The notes under the pieces: generated by a model
The model's input: only the letters and a program-made list of their open reading frames with translations
What the model was told of the DNA's origin: nothing
The model's database searches: none
Assembly (NCBI RefSeq): GCF_009828095.1
Contig: NZ_WTYP01000001.1
Location: 1,550,001 to 1,614,000, forward strand
Direction: 5' to 3'
Length of the DNA stretch: 64,000 nt
From: Pontixanthobacter luteolus
Lineage (GTDB): Bacteria; Pseudomonadota; Alphaproteobacteria; Sphingomonadales; Sphingomonadaceae
Shown: piece by piece, positions 35,538 through 44,412 of the stretch
How positions within the stretch are numbered: the first letter of the stretch is position 1
Layout: every line of letters starts with the position of its first letter
Program-made: the position numbers and the translations under genes

Positions 35538-37037
35538 TCAGCCCAGCTTGTCTTTGAGCAACTGATTCACGACAGCCGGATTGGCCTTGCCCTGCATCGC
35601 TTTCATCGTCTGGCCGACGAAGAACCCGAACAGCTTGTCCTTGCCGCCCTTGTACTGTTCGACCTTGTCGCCATTGGCGGCGATGATCGCGTCGATTGCT
35701 TCCTCGATAGCGCCGGTGTCGCTGACCTGTTTCAGGCCTTCGGTGTCGGCGATTTCATCGGGGCTGCGTCCGGTTTTCAGGACAATCTCGTAGATTTCCT
35801 TGGCCTGGCCGCCCGAAATCTTGCCCGTGTCCTGCATTTTCAGGATCGCGGCCTGCGCTTCTGCGGTGGCGTATTCGAGGTTCGCTTCATCTCCGAGCGA
35901 TTTGACCACGCCCGGTGCGGTCGACATCGACCAGTTTGCCACGGTGGTCGCGGTGTCGCTTTCGGGCTTGCCCAGATGTTCGGCAGTGATCGCCAGCAGC
36001 GTTTCGAACCGGGCGAAGGTTTCCACCTCTGCAGTCAGGACGTGCGCGTTGTATTCGCTCAGCCCCAGTTCGTTGATGTAACGCAGGCGCTTGGCATCGG
36101 GCAGTTCGGGCAGGCTCGCACGGCATTCCTCGAGGAAATCGTCCTCAAGGTTCAGCGGCAGCAGATCGGGGTCGGGGAAATACCGGTAATCATGCGCGTC
36201 TTCCTTGCTGCGCATGGAGCGGGTTTCGTTCTTGTCCGGATCGTACAGGCGCGTTTCCTGCACGACTTCACCGCCATCTTCGATCAGATCGACCTGACGG
36301 CGCACTTCGCTTTCGATAACCGCCATCACAAAGCGGACCGAGTTGACGTTCTTCGTTTCAGTGCGCGTGCCCAGCTCGGTATCACCGACCTTGCGGACCG
36401 ATACGTTGACGTCGGCGCGCATCGAGCCTTGCTCCATGTTGCCGTCGCACGACCCGACATAGCGCAGGATCGAACGCAGCTTGCGGACATAGGCACCGGC
36501 CTCGGCAGGCGAAGTCATGTCCGGCTTGGAGACAATCTCCATCAGCGCCACACCGCAGCGGTTGAGATCGACATAGGACATGGTCGGGTGCTGGTCGTGC
36601 ATCAGCTTGCCCGCATCCTGCTCGACGTGAATGCGCTCGATCCCGATGATCTTGTCTTCAGGGATTCCGGCCTTCTCGTCCTTCTCGATCAGCAGCTGTC
36701 CCTCGCCCACAATGGGGTGGTAAAGCTGCGAAATCTGATAGCCCTGCGGCAGATCGGCGTAGAAGTAGTTCTTCCGGTCAAACCGCGAATATTTGTTGAT
36801 CTGCGCCTCGATCGCCATGCCGGTGCGCACCGCCTGACGGATGCACTCGGCATTGGGCACGGGCAGCATTCCGGGCATCGCCGCGTCGATCAGCGACACC
36901 TGCGTATTCGGCTCCGCACCAAAAGTGGTGTCCGCGCCGCTGAACAGCTTGCTCTTGGAAGTGACCTGCGCATGGACCTCAAGGCCGATCACGACCTCCC
37001 ATTCGCCCGTTGCGCCGTGGATGCGGTAGTTACTCAT
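35538..37037 (-). CDS. gatB: Asp-tRNA(Asn)/Glu-tRNA(Gln) amidotransferase subunit B
   Basis: Kinase-like subunit of GatCAB: it recognises misacylated Glu-tRNA(Gln) or Asp-tRNA(Asn), activates the side chain and directs transamidation with ammonia from GatA. The 499-residue protein has full length. The family start [20 protein letters not shown] and the segments [19 protein letters not shown] and [13 protein letters not shown] are present, as is the C-terminal YqeY-like tRNA-binding tail ending [16 protein letters not shown]. The start ATG is at 37035-37037. Directly upstream, with no spacing, ends a 100-residue gene that separates it from gatA. The gene's 3' end is duplicated in decayed form at 33688-33842. 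Confidence 0.96.
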   Translation of the reverse strand: MSNYRIHGATGEWEVVIGLEVHAQVTSKSKLFSGADTTFGAEPNTQVSLIDAAMPGMLPVPNAECIRQAVRTGMAIEAQINKYSRFDRKNYFYADLPQGYQISQLYHPIVGEGQLLIEKDEKAGIPEDKIIGIERIHVEQDAGKLMHDQHPTMSYVDLNRCGVALMEIVSKPDMTSPAEAGAYVRKLRSILRYVGSCDGNMEQGSMRADVNVSVRKVGDTELGTRTETKNVNSVRFVMAVIESEVRRQVDLIEDGGEVVQETRLYDPDKNETRSMRSKEDAHDYRYFPDPDLLPLNLEDDFLEECRASLPELPDAKRLRYINELGLSEYNAHVLTAEVETFARFETLLAITAEHLGKPESDTATTVANWSMSTAPGVVKSLGDEANLEYATAEAQAAILKMQDTGKISGGQAKEIYEIVLKTGRSPDEIADTEGLKQVSDTGAIEEAIDAIIAANGDKVEQYKGGKDKLFGFFVGQTMKAMQGKANPAVVNQLLKDKLG

Positions 37038-37340
37038 CTATACACCATATTTCCTGTCAGCAGCTGAACCGTCGGACCTTCTCAATCCAGTTGCAATTTC
37101 TTCTCTTACATTGCTGTCGAGTTCTCCGCCCAATTCAGCTTGTCCTACACAACCCCAGCAATCCCCGCCGCAATCAATCGACAATGGATCATCGTCAACA
37201 TCCAGCTTTCGCTGGCAAATGCTGCAGAGGGGCACTGCTTTCGAAGTGATGACATCGTTCTTTGCAAAGCGAAAATAGGCATATATTGCGACGAGCAACG
37301 CCGCAGCAGACGCAAGCGTTACTCCGACATTCACCACCAC
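37038..37340 (-). CDS. Small membrane-anchored protein inserted between gatA and gatB
   Basis: A 100-residue protein whose first 25 residues form a membrane helix ([24 protein letters not shown]). Behind it lies a cysteine-rich part, [22 protein letters not shown] and [12 protein letters not shown], with five cysteines in CxxC-like spacing ([12 protein letters not shown]), resembling a zinc ribbon or other metal site. The start is a GTG at 37338-37340, which overlaps the last bases of gatA; the stop is directly followed by the gatB start. It is therefore set inside the gatCAB operon without any gap. I know no GatCAB accessory protein of this kind, and function is unknown. Confidence 0.7.
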   Translation of the reverse strand: MVVNVGVTLASAAALLVAIYAYFRFAKNDVITSKAVPLCSICQRKLDVDDDPLSIDCGGDCWGCVGQAELGGELDSNVREEIATGLRRSDGSAADRKYGV

Positions 37341-38818
37341 TTCTCCGGCTTGGCCGTAAACCCAGCGCGTTCTTCAATCGCCAGCCCTGCGTTCAGCACG
37401 CCTTGCTCGTCAAAGGCCTTGCCGACGATCTGGAGGCCCAGCGGCAGCCCTTCGCTGTTCACGCCGCAGGGCACGCTCATTGCAGGCAGTCCGGCCAGCG
37501 ATGCTGGCACAGCAAACACATCGTTGAGATACATTGCCAGCGGATCGTCCGATTTCTCTCCGAGGCCGAAGCTGGCGGTCGGCGTTGTCGGGGCAAGGAT
37601 CACATCGCAATGTTCCCACGCCTTTTCGAAGTCCTGCGCCACCAGCGCACGAACCTTTTGCGCCTGATTGTAATAGGCATCGTAGAAGCCCGCGCTGAGC
37701 ACATAGGTACCGATCAGCACGCGGCGCTTCACCTCGTCACCGAAACCGGCGGCGCGGGTGGCGGCGTACATATCCTGCAAGCCTGCGCCCTCTGGCAGAT
37801 CGCGCAGGCCATACCGCACGCCGTCATAGCGCGCGAGGTTGCTCGAGGCCTCTGCGGGGGCGATGATGTAATAGGCGGGCAGCGCGTATTTGGTGTGCGG
37901 CAGGCTGATATCGACGATTTCAGCGCCTGCATCTTTCAGCCATGCAATCCCGTCATCCCAGCTTTTCAGGATTTCAGGATCGGTGCCTTCCATCCGGTAT
38001 TCCTTGGGGATGCCAACCTTTTTGCCCTTCATGTCTGAATTGAGCGCAGCTTCCCAATCGGGAACGGGCATGTCGAGGCTGGTCGAATCCTTCGGATCGA
38101 AACCCGCCATCGCACCGAGCATGATCGCGCAGTCGCGCACGTCATGCGCCATCGGGCCGGCCTGATCGAGGCTGGAGGCAAACGCCACCACGCCCCAGCG
38201 CGAACAGCGGCCATAGGTCGGCTTGACACCGGTAATGCCCGCAAATGCGGCGGGCTGGCGGATCGAGCCGCCTGTGTCGGTGCCGGTTGCAGCGGGGGCG
38301 AGCCGCGCTGAAACGCAGGTGGAGCTGCCGCCGGAGGAACCGCCGGGGCTCATCTGGGTGTTTGAGCCGCCGCTGCGCCGCCAAGGCGACACGACATTGC
38401 CGAAATAGCTGGTCTCGTTTGACGAACCCATCGCGAACTGGTCGAGGTTCAGCTTGCCCAGCATACCCGCGCCCGCCGCCCACAGATTGGACGAAACGGT
38501 GCTTTCATACTGCGGAGTGAAACCTTCCAGAATGTGGCTGGCCGCGGTGGTCTGGACACCCTTGGTCGCGAACAGATCCTTCATGCCGATCGGCACACCG
38601 GCCATCCGGCCCAGTTCCTTGCCCGCCGCGCGGTCGGCATCGACTGCGTCGGCAGCGGCAAGCGCCGCGTCCGGGGTGGTCACGATGAAGGCGTTGAGCG
38701 CATCCTGCGCGGCCGCGACATTGGCATTGAAAGCCTCTGCCACTTCGCGCGCGGTGAAATCGCCCTTGGCGACGCCATCGCGGATTGCCGCGACGCCGAG
38801 TTCAGTCAGATTGGTCAT
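37331..38818 (-). CDS. gatA: Asp-tRNA(Asn)/Glu-tRNA(Gln) amidotransferase subunit A
   Basis: Amidase subunit of GatCAB that releases ammonia from glutamine and passes it through a tunnel to GatB. The 495-residue protein has the amidase signature with the Ser-cisSer-Lys triad: Lys in [10 protein letters not shown] near residue 75, and the glycine/serine-rich PGGSSGGSS segment followed by [17 protein letters not shown]. The start ATG overlaps the stop of gatC by one base; the end overlaps the start of the small membrane protein gene. The order gatC-gatA-x-gatB on one strand makes co-transcription very likely. Confidence 0.96.
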   Translation of the reverse strand: MTNLTELGVAAIRDGVAKGDFTAREVAEAFNANVAAAQDALNAFIVTTPDAALAAADAVDADRAAGKELGRMAGVPIGMKDLFATKGVQTTAASHILEGFTPQYESTVSSNLWAAGAGMLGKLNLDQFAMGSSNETSYFGNVVSPWRRSGGSNTQMSPGGSSGGSSTCVSARLAPAATGTDTGGSIRQPAAFAGITGVKPTYGRCSRWGVVAFASSLDQAGPMAHDVRDCAIMLGAMAGFDPKDSTSLDMPVPDWEAALNSDMKGKKVGIPKEYRMEGTDPEILKSWDDGIAWLKDAGAEIVDISLPHTKYALPAYYIIAPAEASSNLARYDGVRYGLRDLPEGAGLQDMYAATRAAGFGDEVKRRVLIGTYVLSAGFYDAYYNQAQKVRALVAQDFEKAWEHCDVILAPTTPTASFGLGEKSDDPLAMYLNDVFAVPASLAGLPAMSVPCGVNSEGLPLGLQIVGKAFDEQGVLNAGLAIEERAGFTAKPEKWW

Positions 38819-39120
38819 TATTCGATTACCTTCGGCACGCCGAAAAAGCCGTGTTCGGCAGCGGGCGCATTGGCCAGAATATCGTCGCGGCGGTCACCGC
38901 CGGTCTTGGGGTCGGCATTGACCACGTCATCGCGCAGGCGCAGCGTGTTGGGGATCACCGCCGTCATCGGTTCAACACCGGTGCAGTCGACCTCGCCCAA
39001 TTGCTCGACCCAGCCGAGGATATTGTTGAGTTCGGGGACCATACGCTCGAGCGCATCGTCATCCATCTGGATACGGGCCAGAGACGCAATCTTGGCCACG
39101 GTTGCTTTATCTACGGACAT
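38818..39120 (-). CDS. gatC: Asp-tRNA(Asn)/Glu-tRNA(Gln) amidotransferase subunit C
   Basis: Small stabilising subunit that wraps around GatA and contacts GatB. The 100-residue protein starts [20 protein letters not shown] and shows the family's helix [22 protein letters not shown], then LRLRDDVV and the C-terminal [13 protein letters not shown] ending. It overlaps the gatA start by one base and is the first gene of the operon. A 57-base gap separates it from the DUF4153 gene on the same strand. Confidence 0.95.
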   Translation of the reverse strand: MSVDKATVAKIASLARIQMDDDALERMVPELNNILGWVEQLGEVDCTGVEPMTAVIPNTLRLRDDVVNADPKTGGDRRDDILANAPAAEHGFFGVPKVIE

Positions 39121-39177
39121 GACGCCGCGTTAGCCGCGCCTGCGGCACGCTTCAAGCAGGTTTCGCGCGCGAGGAGC

Positions 39178-40908
39178 CTATTCGAACGGTTCGCCTATCG
39201 GCTTGCCATCCACATAGACACGCCGGCCTGTCCATTCGCGGATTTCAACGTCAGAATTCGCCGACACTTCGGCATCCTTTTCAGGCGCTTCTGAGGCAAG
39301 CTCCACTGCGCTGACAGCATCCATTCCCTGGGCCTTCAACTCGTTCAGCGGCTGGTTTGTGTCGATGGTCAAATTATACAGTCCCCGCCCCTCAGCAATC
39401 GCCACCGTGTGCACGCCGTCTTTTTCCTCGAGGTCAAGAGCGACACAGGGCTTGTCGCAGCTCCAGCGGCGGCCCGCGATGGTCAGTTCGACGCGGCGTT
39501 TCAGATCGGGATCGTCAAACTCCATGCGCAGGTTGGCAAGGCGGCGATCACGGTCGCTGGTCTGCTCCTTGATCGGGCCATACCGGTAGGGCCGCGATTC
39601 TTGGGCCAGCGCGATTTCCGCGCCTTCCTTGATCGCGGCATCGCTGCTCTTTGCCAGTTGTGCCAATGCCTCGCGCCCCGGATCGCCGAAATCCCAGCGC
39701 AAGGCTGTGTAATCGAATTCATCAGCGCTGACCTTGCCGCTTTCAAGCCGGCTGAGCTGATTGCCGGTTGAAATCGCCCCGAAATTCAGGATCGGCATTG
39801 CGAGCAAGAACGCGATGACACAGGTGATAACCGCGAGATGCAGGTTCGCCTGCCGCAGTAGATCGCGCCACCCATCCTTGCGCCCGCGGATCGCGGCGAC
39901 GAAATAGCCTGCCCCATATGCCACCGCGACGCCAATCGCGATCAGCGCCCACAGGCGTTCCGGGCTAAGGCCGTGCTGGTCGATGCGCGTTCCCATCGAC
40001 AGTGCGGCCATCGCGGCCAAAGGCAGGATACCGATGGCGAGCACGAAACCGGCGATCCGCAGAATGCGCGAATTGCTGGCATCGGCATCGTCATCGCGGA
40101 CGACCGCATTGGTCAGCACAAACGCGCCAACCGCGCAGGCTAGCAGCAACGGCGTGGCGCTTTTGGTGGCGGCCCACAGCACGTCGATGCCCGATAGCGC
40201 CACGGCCAGCAGGAACAGGATTAGCGCAATCGCCAACGGCACGGCCAGGATCGACAGCACCAGCAGAACGACCGACTGCAGCGTCCCGATGATTTTCATC
40301 TGGTTGCGCAGAACGCCAAGCGACGCACCGAACGCCGCACCGGAAAACATCCAGCCGAACCATTCCTCGTCTATCAAATCTTTCAGCAGGCTGATCTGGA
40401 TAACGTCGAACAGTGCAGCAAGGATCGCGATCAGCGCCCAGCTAAGCCCGGTAAATGCAAGCGCGCCCGCCCCGCAGATCGCATCGCTCCAGACATGGTA
40501 ATGGGTGACTTTATAGGGGGTTTTCCAGCGCAGCTTGTGGAAGCCCGACTGGAACAGTGGGACCGACAGCAGAACCGCCAGAATGCCTGCAGCAACCCAG
40601 TATTCTGTGTCGCTGTAACGGTCCTGCACGCTGGTCACGCGCCATGCGATGCCCGCCATGACTGCGCCGACACCAAGGCCGAAGATCGCAGGTGCCACCC
40701 GGTCATTTCGGTCGATGGTGAGCGCGGCTGCAACCGGCCCGAAGAAGAAAAACGCTACTAGCGCCATGCGCCACGGCGTGTCGCTGCCCCCGTCACTGGC
40801 AAGATGCACCGCCAGACCCGCGAGGCCAAGCAGGCCAGCAAGCAACCAGGGCCGCAGGGGCCAGTCGTCTGGCCGCGCCGCCTCTATAGCAGTGTCGTTC
40901 TCACCCAC
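39178..40908 (-). CDS. DUF4153 domain membrane protein
   Basis: A 576-residue integral membrane protein of the DUF4153 type. About 12 hydrophobic segments fill residues ~15-390, among them LLAGLLGLAGLAVHLAS, MALVAFFFFGPVAAALTI and SVVLLVLSILAVPLAIALILFLLAVALSG (split here). The C-terminal ~190 residues are soluble and contain a DUF-typical end (EWTGRRVYVDGKPIGEPFE). The start is a GTG at 40906-40908. Function of the family is unknown. It lies upstream of gatCAB on the same strand. Confidence 0.75.
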   Translation of the reverse strand: MGENDTAIEAARPDDWPLRPWLLAGLLGLAGLAVHLASDGGSDTPWRMALVAFFFFGPVAAALTIDRNDRVAPAIFGLGVGAVMAGIAWRVTSVQDRYSDTEYWVAAGILAVLLSVPLFQSGFHKLRWKTPYKVTHYHVWSDAICGAGALAFTGLSWALIAILAALFDVIQISLLKDLIDEEWFGWMFSGAAFGASLGVLRNQMKIIGTLQSVVLLVLSILAVPLAIALILFLLAVALSGIDVLWAATKSATPLLLACAVGAFVLTNAVVRDDDADASNSRILRIAGFVLAIGILPLAAMAALSMGTRIDQHGLSPERLWALIAIGVAVAYGAGYFVAAIRGRKDGWRDLLRQANLHLAVITCVIAFLLAMPILNFGAISTGNQLSRLESGKVSADEFDYTALRWDFGDPGREALAQLAKSSDAAIKEGAEIALAQESRPYRYGPIKEQTSDRDRRLANLRMEFDDPDLKRRVELTIAGRRWSCDKPCVALDLEEKDGVHTVAIAEGRGLYNLTIDTNQPLNELKAQGMDAVSAVELASEAPEKDAEVSANSDVEIREWTGRRVYVDGKPIGEPFE

Positions 40909-40964
40909 GCCGCATCCCCTCCGTTACGGCAGCCAGCAATTTTATCCGATCAGTAAAAGCCTGA

Positions 40965-41546
40965 TCAGTTGGCGCCCGGCCCCGAAGGCGGACCGGCCGG
41001 CCCACCAGGGCCGCCTTGTTGCTGCTGCATTTGCATCATTTGCTGAAGTGCCTGAAGCCGCATTTCGAAATCCTGCCGGCCCATGAAATCAACCACTTCG
41101 ATCTCGAAGGTGAGGTCGGCGTTTGCCGGGATCGGCGAACCGGCTGGCGGCTCTGCACCATATGCCTGCGCGGCTGGAATCTCGAGGACGTATCTGCCGC
41201 CCTTCTGCATCTTTTTCAGGCCTTCCGCGAAACCGGGGATGGTCGCGCCATCTTCCAGCGGAAACGGATTGCCCTTCGGGAAGATACCTTCAGGGATTGG
41301 CGGGTCCTGCGATTCGTCGAACACAGTGCCATCGGCCAGCTTGCCGGTGTAATTGATGAACACCACGTCGCCGTCCTGCGGGGTCGGGCCCGTGCCTTCC
41401 GAAACCGTTTCGATCGAAACACCCTGCGGTACGGCCGACCATGCGATTGCCGCACCGATCAGTACGGCAACGATGATCCCGATCCACAGCTTGGTCAGGG
41501 AACCCTTGGCAATGGGGTGGATCGGTACGCGGGTGACTTCGGTCAT
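40965..41546 (-). CDS. FKBP-type peptidyl-prolyl isomerase, membrane-anchored
   Basis: A 193-residue rotamase. A single N-terminal membrane helix (LWIGIIVAVLIGAAIAWSAV) anchors it, so the FKBP domain should face the periplasm. The domain shows the family features VFINYTGKLADGTVFDES, IPGFAEGLKKMQKGGRYVLEIP and AYGAEPPAGSPIPANADLTFEIEVVD, with the aromatic and Asp/Tyr residues of the active site. The C-terminus is an unusual Gln/Met run (QMMQMQQQQGG) followed by a Pro/Gly tail. It follows rpsU on the same strand, separated by a terminator. Confidence 0.92.
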   Translation of the reverse strand: MTEVTRVPIHPIAKGSLTKLWIGIIVAVLIGAAIAWSAVPQGVSIETVSEGTGPTPQDGDVVFINYTGKLADGTVFDESQDPPIPEGIFPKGNPFPLEDGATIPGFAEGLKKMQKGGRYVLEIPAAQAYGAEPPAGSPIPANADLTFEIEVVDFMGRQDFEMRLQALQQMMQMQQQQGGPGGPAGPPSGPGAN

Positions 41547-41583
41547 GGATTGGTCCTGGATTTCTGATCTGTTTCAGCGCCAA

Positions 41584-41614
41584 AAACAAAAGGGCGCGGA
41601 TTGCTCCGCGCCCT
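41584..41614 (-). terminator. rpsU terminator
   Basis: AGGGCGCGGA (41591-41600) pairs with TCCGCGCCCT (41605-41614) over a 4-base loop. On the minus strand the hairpin is followed by TTTGTTTTTG, so it ends the rpsU transcript. Confidence 0.85.
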
Positions 41615-41666
41615 GATGGCTTATCGCTGTGCTAGGTTCAAGCGAGTAATCTGGAATGCGTGGCGA

Positions 41667-41867
41667 TTAACCGTCGCGTTCCATCCGCTTGCGGTCCATC
41701 TTGCGAGCGCGGCGAACTGCAGCTGCCTTTTCACGGGCGCGCTTTTCGCTTGGCTTCTCGTAGTGGCGACGCAGCTTCATTTCGCGATACACGCCCTCAC
41801 GCTGCAGCTTCTTCTTGAGCGCGCGGAGTGCTTGGTCGACATTGTTATCGCGAACCATGATCTGCAT
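41667..41867 (-). CDS. rpsU: Small ribosomal subunit protein bS21
   Basis: A 66-residue basic ribosomal protein that helps base-pairing of mRNA with 16S rRNA at initiation. The sequence [20 protein letters not shown] followed by [20 protein letters not shown] is the standard S21 signature; the rest is a highly basic tail ([20 protein letters not shown]). The ATG at 41865-41867 is chosen, with a second ATG three codons later as the alternative. The gene is monocistronic and has a strong terminator. The 240-base region upstream, shared with the divergent crcB leader, has no other gene. Confidence 0.95.
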   Translation of the reverse strand: MQIMVRDNNVDQALRALKKKLQREGVYREMKLRRHYEKPSEKRAREKAAAVRRARKMDRKRMERDG

Positions 41868-42041
41868 AAATTCAATAACCTCACAGCAAAGGAGCAGAGA
41901 CCGCAAGAGCGCGGTTTGCCCTCAGAAAAATCAACGAAAAGTGGGCCGAATCCATAACGGATCGGCTCGAACTGGGGCGCACCTAGCGAATCGCGGCAGT
42001 TTTGGCAAGGGCTTAGGACGCCCCAGTTTGCTCCGCGAAGC

Positions 42042-42107
42042 CCGCCGATGATGCAGCGGCGGCTTTGCCTGCTTTCCCTATGGCCCCTGCACGGCTAAGG
42101 AGCCGCC
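42042..42107 (+). promoter_or_regulatory. Structured crcB leader, fluoride-riboswitch-like, with folded ribosome site
   Basis: CCGCCG (42042-42047) and CGGCGG (42057-42062) form a stem enclosing the loop ATGATGCAG. Loop bases TGCAG (42052-42056) can pair with CTGCA (42087-42091), inside the segment TATGGCCCCTGC. A stem with a GATG loop, a pseudoknot to a downstream CC-U-G/A-C segment and position before crcB recall the crcB-motif fluoride riboswitch. The conserved AAC after the stem is not found (here CTTTGCC). A further hairpin CGGCT-AAGG-AGCCG (42092-42105) encloses the Shine-Dalgarno AAGGAG (42097-42102). The riboswitch reading is an inference. Confidence 0.4.
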
Positions 42108-42518
42108 ATGTCCTCTCTCTCACCATTAGCAGCAACCCTCAATGTCGCATTGGGCGGCGCTGTCGGCGCGGCCATGCGTTACCAGACCGGGCGGCTGATG
42201 ACCGGCTGGCTTGGCCCCAAGGCTGTTACTGCATTTCCATGGGCCACGCTGACGGTAAACATCACCGGTAGCCTGCTGATGGGCCTGTTTGCGGGATGGA
42301 TGGCCCGGCACGGCGGCGCAGGGGGCGAACAATGGCGCCTGCTGATCGGCGTAGGTTTGCTCGGCGGATTCACCACTTTTTCCAGCTTCAGCCTTGAGAT
42401 GATGCTGCTGATCGAGCGCGGCCAGGTCGGCCAGTCGCTGCTATACGCGTTCGTTTCGGTCATGGCGGGCCTGATCGGACTTTACCTTGGATTGATCGTA
42501 ATGAGACTTGCAGCATGA
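42108..42518 (+). CDS. crcB: Fluoride exporter CrcB/Fluc
   Basis: Small dimeric membrane channel that expels fluoride. The 136-residue protein has four hydrophobic helices and the family's signatures: VALGGAVGAAMRYQTGRL near the N-terminus, FPWATLTVNITGSLLMGLFAGW with the central Asn, and LGGFTTFSSFSLEMMLL with the Phe box and Ser/Thr track. The start ATG at 42108 sits 5 bases after an AAGGAG Shine-Dalgarno enclosed in a hairpin. It is the first gene of a run of six genes in which every junction overlaps. Its stop overlaps the rluC-like start by four bases. Confidence 0.95.
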   Translation: MSSLSPLAATLNVALGGAVGAAMRYQTGRLMTGWLGPKAVTAFPWATLTVNITGSLLMGLFAGWMARHGGAGGEQWRLLIGVGLLGGFTTFSSFSLEMMLLIERGQVGQSLLYAFVSVMAGLIGLYLGLIVMRLAA

Positions 42519-43804
42519 GCGGCGAAGATAAAAATCCCGACGGATCGGGCGTTAACCCGTGGGATTCGGCGAAGGATTCGGACAATGTCCGCCAGTTCAC
42601 GGTGGGCAAGGATGACGATGACATCCGGCTGGACCGCTGGTTCAAACGGAACTTACCGCAGATCGGCTTTGCCATGGTCAGCCGCTGGGCGCGCACCGGC
42701 CAGATCCGGGTGGATGGCAAGCGGGTGAAACCGGAAGACCGGTTGAAGGCAGGCCAGATGCTGCGCGTTCCGCCGGGCGGCGAGACAGCGCAGCGCGGCC
42801 CGCGTAAGCGGGAGGAACTGTCGGACGAAGATATCGCCCGCGCCGAATCCATGCTGATCGCGCAGGACAAAGCATCCATCACGCTTAACAAACCTCCGGG
42901 TCTTGCCACGCAGGGCGGCACCGGCATGAGGGATCACGTAGACCGCCTGCTGGATGCCTTTGCCGGCGAAAATGATCCGCGCCCGCGCCTCGTCCACCGG
43001 CTGGACAAGGATACCAGCGGCGTGCTGCTGATTGCCCGCACACCGGGCAGCGCGGCGTATTTCTCCAAGCGTTTCTCGGGCCGTTCAGCCAAGAAGATTT
43101 ACTGGGCGCTGGTGGTCGGCGTGCCCGAGGTGCAGGACGGTGTTATCGAGGCGGCACTGGCCAAACAACCGGGCACCGGCGGCGAAAAAATGCATGTCGA
43201 TGAAGCGGCGGGGCAACCTGCCAAAACCCGCTACCGCGTAGTCGACCGCGCAGGAAACCGCGCGGCATGGGTCGAATTGCAGCCCTTCACCGGGCGCACC
43301 CACCAGTTACGCGTGCACATGGCGGCAATCGGGCACCCCATCGTTGGCGACGGCAAATATGGCGGTCCCGATGCTTTCCTGACCGGCAGCATCAGCCGCA
43401 AGATGCACCTGCATGCGCGGCGCCTGATCATCGACCACCCGGATGGCTCGCCGCTGGACGTTGTGGCCGATCTGCCTGAACATTTCGCATCGAGCATGGA
43501 ACAGCTCGGTTTCGATGAGAACGACAGCGACGCCCGGCCCGACGAAGGCCCCGGCCCGATGCCGAAGGAGCTGAAGAAGAAGGCCGCCCGCCAGCACGCC
43601 AAGCAAATCCGCAAGGATACGCGCGGCGAGCGGCGCTCGCGCGGGGCCACTGACAAAAACCCGAAGAAGAAGCTGGGCAAAAAATCGACTGCCAAATTCG
43701 CCAAGGGCGGCGCGCCAAAGCCCAAAGGGCGCGGCAAACCCGGCACACGCGGAACGGCAAGTCGCGGAGCAAAGCCTGGCCCAGGCAAAGGAAGCAAGCG
43801 GTAA
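42515..43804 (+). CDS. RluC/RluD-type pseudouridine synthase with long basic tail
   Basis: A 429-residue rRNA-modifying enzyme. Residues ~30-95 form an S4 RNA-binding domain (IRLDRWFKRNLPQIGFAMVSRW; GQIRVDGKRVKPEDRLKAGQML). The catalytic Asp lies in RLVHRLDKDTSGVLLIART, and the later signature GRTHQLRVHMAAIGHPIVGD is complete. The family's usual length is ~300-330; the extra ~100 C-terminal residues are Lys/Arg/Gly-rich and probably disordered (KKLGKKSTAKFAKGGAPKPK), likely to hold rRNA. Target uridines cannot be told from sequence; RluC-like is the best fit. The start overlaps crcB by four bases and the end overlaps paiB (TAATG). Confidence 0.9.
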   Translation: MSGEDKNPDGSGVNPWDSAKDSDNVRQFTVGKDDDDIRLDRWFKRNLPQIGFAMVSRWARTGQIRVDGKRVKPEDRLKAGQMLRVPPGGETAQRGPRKREELSDEDIARAESMLIAQDKASITLNKPPGLATQGGTGMRDHVDRLLDAFAGENDPRPRLVHRLDKDTSGVLLIARTPGSAAYFSKRFSGRSAKKIYWALVVGVPEVQDGVIEAALAKQPGTGGEKMHVDEAAGQPAKTRYRVVDRAGNRAAWVELQPFTGRTHQLRVHMAAIGHPIVGDGKYGGPDAFLTGSISRKMHLHARRLIIDHPDGSPLDVVADLPEHFASSMEQLGFDENDSDARPDEGPGPMPKELKKKAARQHAKQIRKDTRGERRSRGATDKNPKKKLGKKSTAKFAKGGAPKPKGRGKPGTRGTASRGAKPGPGKGSKR

Positions 43805-44412
43805 TGCATCCCAACCCGGCCTATCGCGGCGGCGACAGAGCGTTGCAGGAAACGCTGATCGACCAGATCGGCATGGGAATGGTCTTCATGCAGACGCCGG
43901 ATGGTCCGCGGGTGGCGCATACGCCGCTGCTGTCCACCGGTGACGGGGCGGTCCAGTTCCACCTCGCGCGTGGCAATGCGCTGAGCAGGTATCTGGCTGG
44001 AGAGAACGCCCTGATCGTCGTCAACGGACCCGATGCCTATGTATCGGCACGCTGGTATGAAGACCGCAACACCGTTCCGACGTGGAATTTCGTCGCGCTG
44101 GAACTGGAAGGTCCGATCAGGAAAATGGCCGCAGAGGGTACGCTTGCCATGCTCGAAACGCTGTCGCAGCGGCACGAAGGCCGCGTCGAAGGCGGCAGGC
44201 CGTGGACGATGGATGAATTGACCGATGAACGGAAACGGCGCCTGATGTCCGGTATCGCCGGTTTCGAGATGGAAGTGCGTGCGTGGCGCGATACGGTCAA
44301 GCTTTCGCAGGACGATAGCGCCAGCGACCGCACGCGCGTGGCAAAGGGGCTTGAGGCCAACGGATCGGTTGCCGTGGCCGAATTGATGCGCACACTGGTG
44401 CCAGACCAATGA
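43804..44412 (+). CDS. FMN-binding negative transcriptional regulator, PaiB family
   Basis: A 202-residue protein of the PaiB/FMN_bind_2 family with a split-barrel flavin fold. The characteristic N-terminus is HPNPAYRGGDRALQETLIDQ, followed by PRVAHTPLLSTGDG, FHLARGNALSRYLAGENALIVV and the signature AYVSARWYEDRNTVPTWNF. In Bacillus subtilis PaiB represses sporulation and protease genes, but many homologues may act simply as flavin-dependent enzymes. No helix-turn-helix is visible here. It is set between rluC and a HAD phosphatase, overlapping both. Confidence 0.9.
   Translation: MHPNPAYRGGDRALQETLIDQIGMGMVFMQTPDGPRVAHTPLLSTGDGAVQFHLARGNALSRYLAGENALIVVNGPDAYVSARWYEDRNTVPTWNFVALELEGPIRKMAAEGTLAMLETLSQRHEGRVEGGRPWTMDELTDERKRRLMSGIAGFEMEVRAWRDTVKLSQDDSASDRTRVAKGLEANGSVAVAELMRTLVPDQ

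Noticed and set aside
35445-37067. Long open frame (540 codons) on the plus strand opposite gatB
   Set aside because: It mirrors gatB exactly in the antisense frame expected from high-G+C codon bias; composition is His/Arg/Gln-rich with no family features.
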